A stretch of 5,604 nt of DNA from NCBI GenBank assembly GCA_021792015.1, contig JAJYVM010000271.1, positions 1 through 5,604 on the forward strand. Direction: 5' to 3'. This DNA is from Bacillota bacterium. GTDB taxonomy: Bacteria; Bacillota; Sulfobacillia; RBS10-35; JAJYVM01. Of the stretch, positions 4,907 through 5,604 are shown piece after piece. The stretch's first letter is position 1, and the number at the start of each line of letters is the position of its first letter. The notes under the pieces were generated by a model. That model did no database searches and was not told where the DNA came from. It was given only the letters and a program-made list of their open reading frames with translations. The position numbers and the translations under genes were made by a program.

Positions 4907-5604
4907 TGCCGCAGGCGGGCCGGCGGCTGCTGAGCCTGTTCTGGCCCCTTGCCGCCTCCAGCCTGCTCATGGGCACGGCCGAGGCGCTGGTCTCGGCCGG
5001 GCTGGCGCGGGCGCCGGGGCCGGAGGTGGCCCTTGCGGCATACGGGGCGGTCCTCGCCGTCGCCCTGCTGATCGAGGCGCCCGTCATCCCCCTGCTGCAC
5101 GCGGCCAACGCCCTCGGATACAGCCGCGCCACGCGGCGGCTGGTGTTCGGCTTCATGCTGGCCGTGGGCGCGGGGTGCGGCGCGCTGCACGCGCTGGTCG
5201 CCCTGAGCCCGCTCTACGGCATCGTCTTCGGGCACTGGCTCGGCCTGCCGGCGGCGGTGGTGGCCGTCGCGCGGCCGGGCATGATCGCCATGATCCCCTG
5301 GAGCCCGGCCATCGCCTGGCGCCGGTACTTCCAGGGCGTGCTCATCCGCCAGGGCGTGACGCGGCCGATCGGGATCGGCACGGGCGTGCGCACGGTGACG
5401 GTCGCCATCGTGCTGATCGGAGGGCTGATGCTCCGGCCGGACCTCGGGGTCGCGATCGGCGGGCTGGCCCTCGCGCTGGGGGTCTCGGCGGAGGCGGTGT
5501 TCATCACGTTCGCGGCCCGTGCGGCCGGCGAGCCCGTCGGGAGCGGGCCGCCGCTCAACCTGCGCCACCTCATCGTATTCTTTCTGCCGCTGGCCCTCAC
5601 GAAC
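4906..5604 (+). CDS. Multi-pass membrane transporter, ANKH/MATE-like (3' end outside window)
   Basis: An open frame starting with ATG in the TGATG overlap with the proline dehydrogenase stop and running without a stop to the window edge (233 residues seen). It is strongly hydrophobic, with membrane segments near residues 8-30, 42-65, 79-101, 111-133, 158-176 and 182-204, and a seventh beginning about 222. A conserved-looking loop WRRYFQG (138-144), followed by LIRQG, matches my memory of bacterial proteins related to the progressive ankylosis protein ANKH within the MATE/MOP flippase superfamily. The start of segment 7 (FFLPLALT) echoes segment 1 (LFWPLAAS), as expected for the two-lobed fold of that superfamily. 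The ribosome binding site is weak (AGG 5 nt upstream), so translation is probably coupled to proline dehydrogenase. Substrate is unknown: ANKH exports ATP or citrate in animals, but this does not predict the bacterial role. Membrane transporter is near certain; the ANKH/MATE assignment is probable. Confidence 0.8.
   Translation, partial: MPQAGRRLLSLFWPLAASSLLMGTAEALVSAGLARAPGPEVALAAYGAVLAVALLIEAPVIPLLHAANALGYSRATRRLVFGFMLAVGAGCGALHALVALSPLYGIVFGHWLGLPAAVVAVARPGMIAMIPWSPAIAWRRYFQGVLIRQGVTRPIGIGTGVRTVTVAIVLIGGLMLRPDLGVAIGGLALALGVSAEAVFITFAARAAGEPVGSGPPLNLRHLIVFFLPLALTN

Noticed and set aside
4834..5568. Minus-strand open frames at the right end
   Set aside because: They are antisense to the membrane protein, which has clear hydrophobic segments and runs open to the edge; the minus frames are Arg/Pro/Asp-rich with no recognisable motifs.

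Overview
This is a compact, very GC-rich bacterial stretch (I estimate around 70% G+C by eye). It holds six protein genes, the last cut by the window edge, arranged around a divergent promoter region near position 3950. Strong GGAGG-type ribosome binding sites, frequent TTG starts (three of six genes) and a short Thermus/Bacillus-type proline dehydrogenase suggest a high-GC, possibly thermophilic lineage such as a Symbiobacterium-like Bacillota, a Chloroflexota or a related deep-branching group. This taxonomic guess is an inference from style only.

Layout. Positions 1-170 hold a 35-bp tandem repeat array (about five copies, probably continuing left out of the window). Each copy contains a GC-rich hairpin, and the last copy supplies the stop codon of the next gene. 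On the minus strand, 167-1372 encodes a stand-alone FAD/NAD(P)-dependent oxidoreductase of the NirB/rubredoxin-reductase type. A 157-bp non-coding gap (1373-1529) follows. Upstream of it lies a tightly coupled minus-strand operon, transcribed M42 metallopeptidase (2860-3912), short-chain dehydrogenase (2273-2863), Cof-type HAD phosphatase (1530-2276). Its genes overlap by 4 nt each, as GTGA and TTGA. The short intergenic region 3913-3994 separates this operon from a plus-strand pair: proline dehydrogenase (3995-4906) and a multi-pass membrane protein that resembles the ANKH/MATE transporter superfamily (4906 to beyond the right edge), overlapping by 1 nt (TGATG).

How the genes might work together. 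The M42 enzyme trims peptides to amino acids and proline dehydrogenase oxidises proline to pyrroline-5-carboxylate, passing electrons to the membrane. The divergent pair is therefore compatible with peptide and proline catabolism. The roles of the SDR, HAD and FAD enzymes in this setting are not evident from sequence.

I see no RNA gene, CRISPR array, transposase, phage gene or toxin/defence system. Most of the window is ordinary metabolism. The parts most worth a second look are the hairpin-bearing tandem repeat, the compact SDR that ends just before its usual C-terminal motif, and the proline dehydrogenase-transporter coupling.
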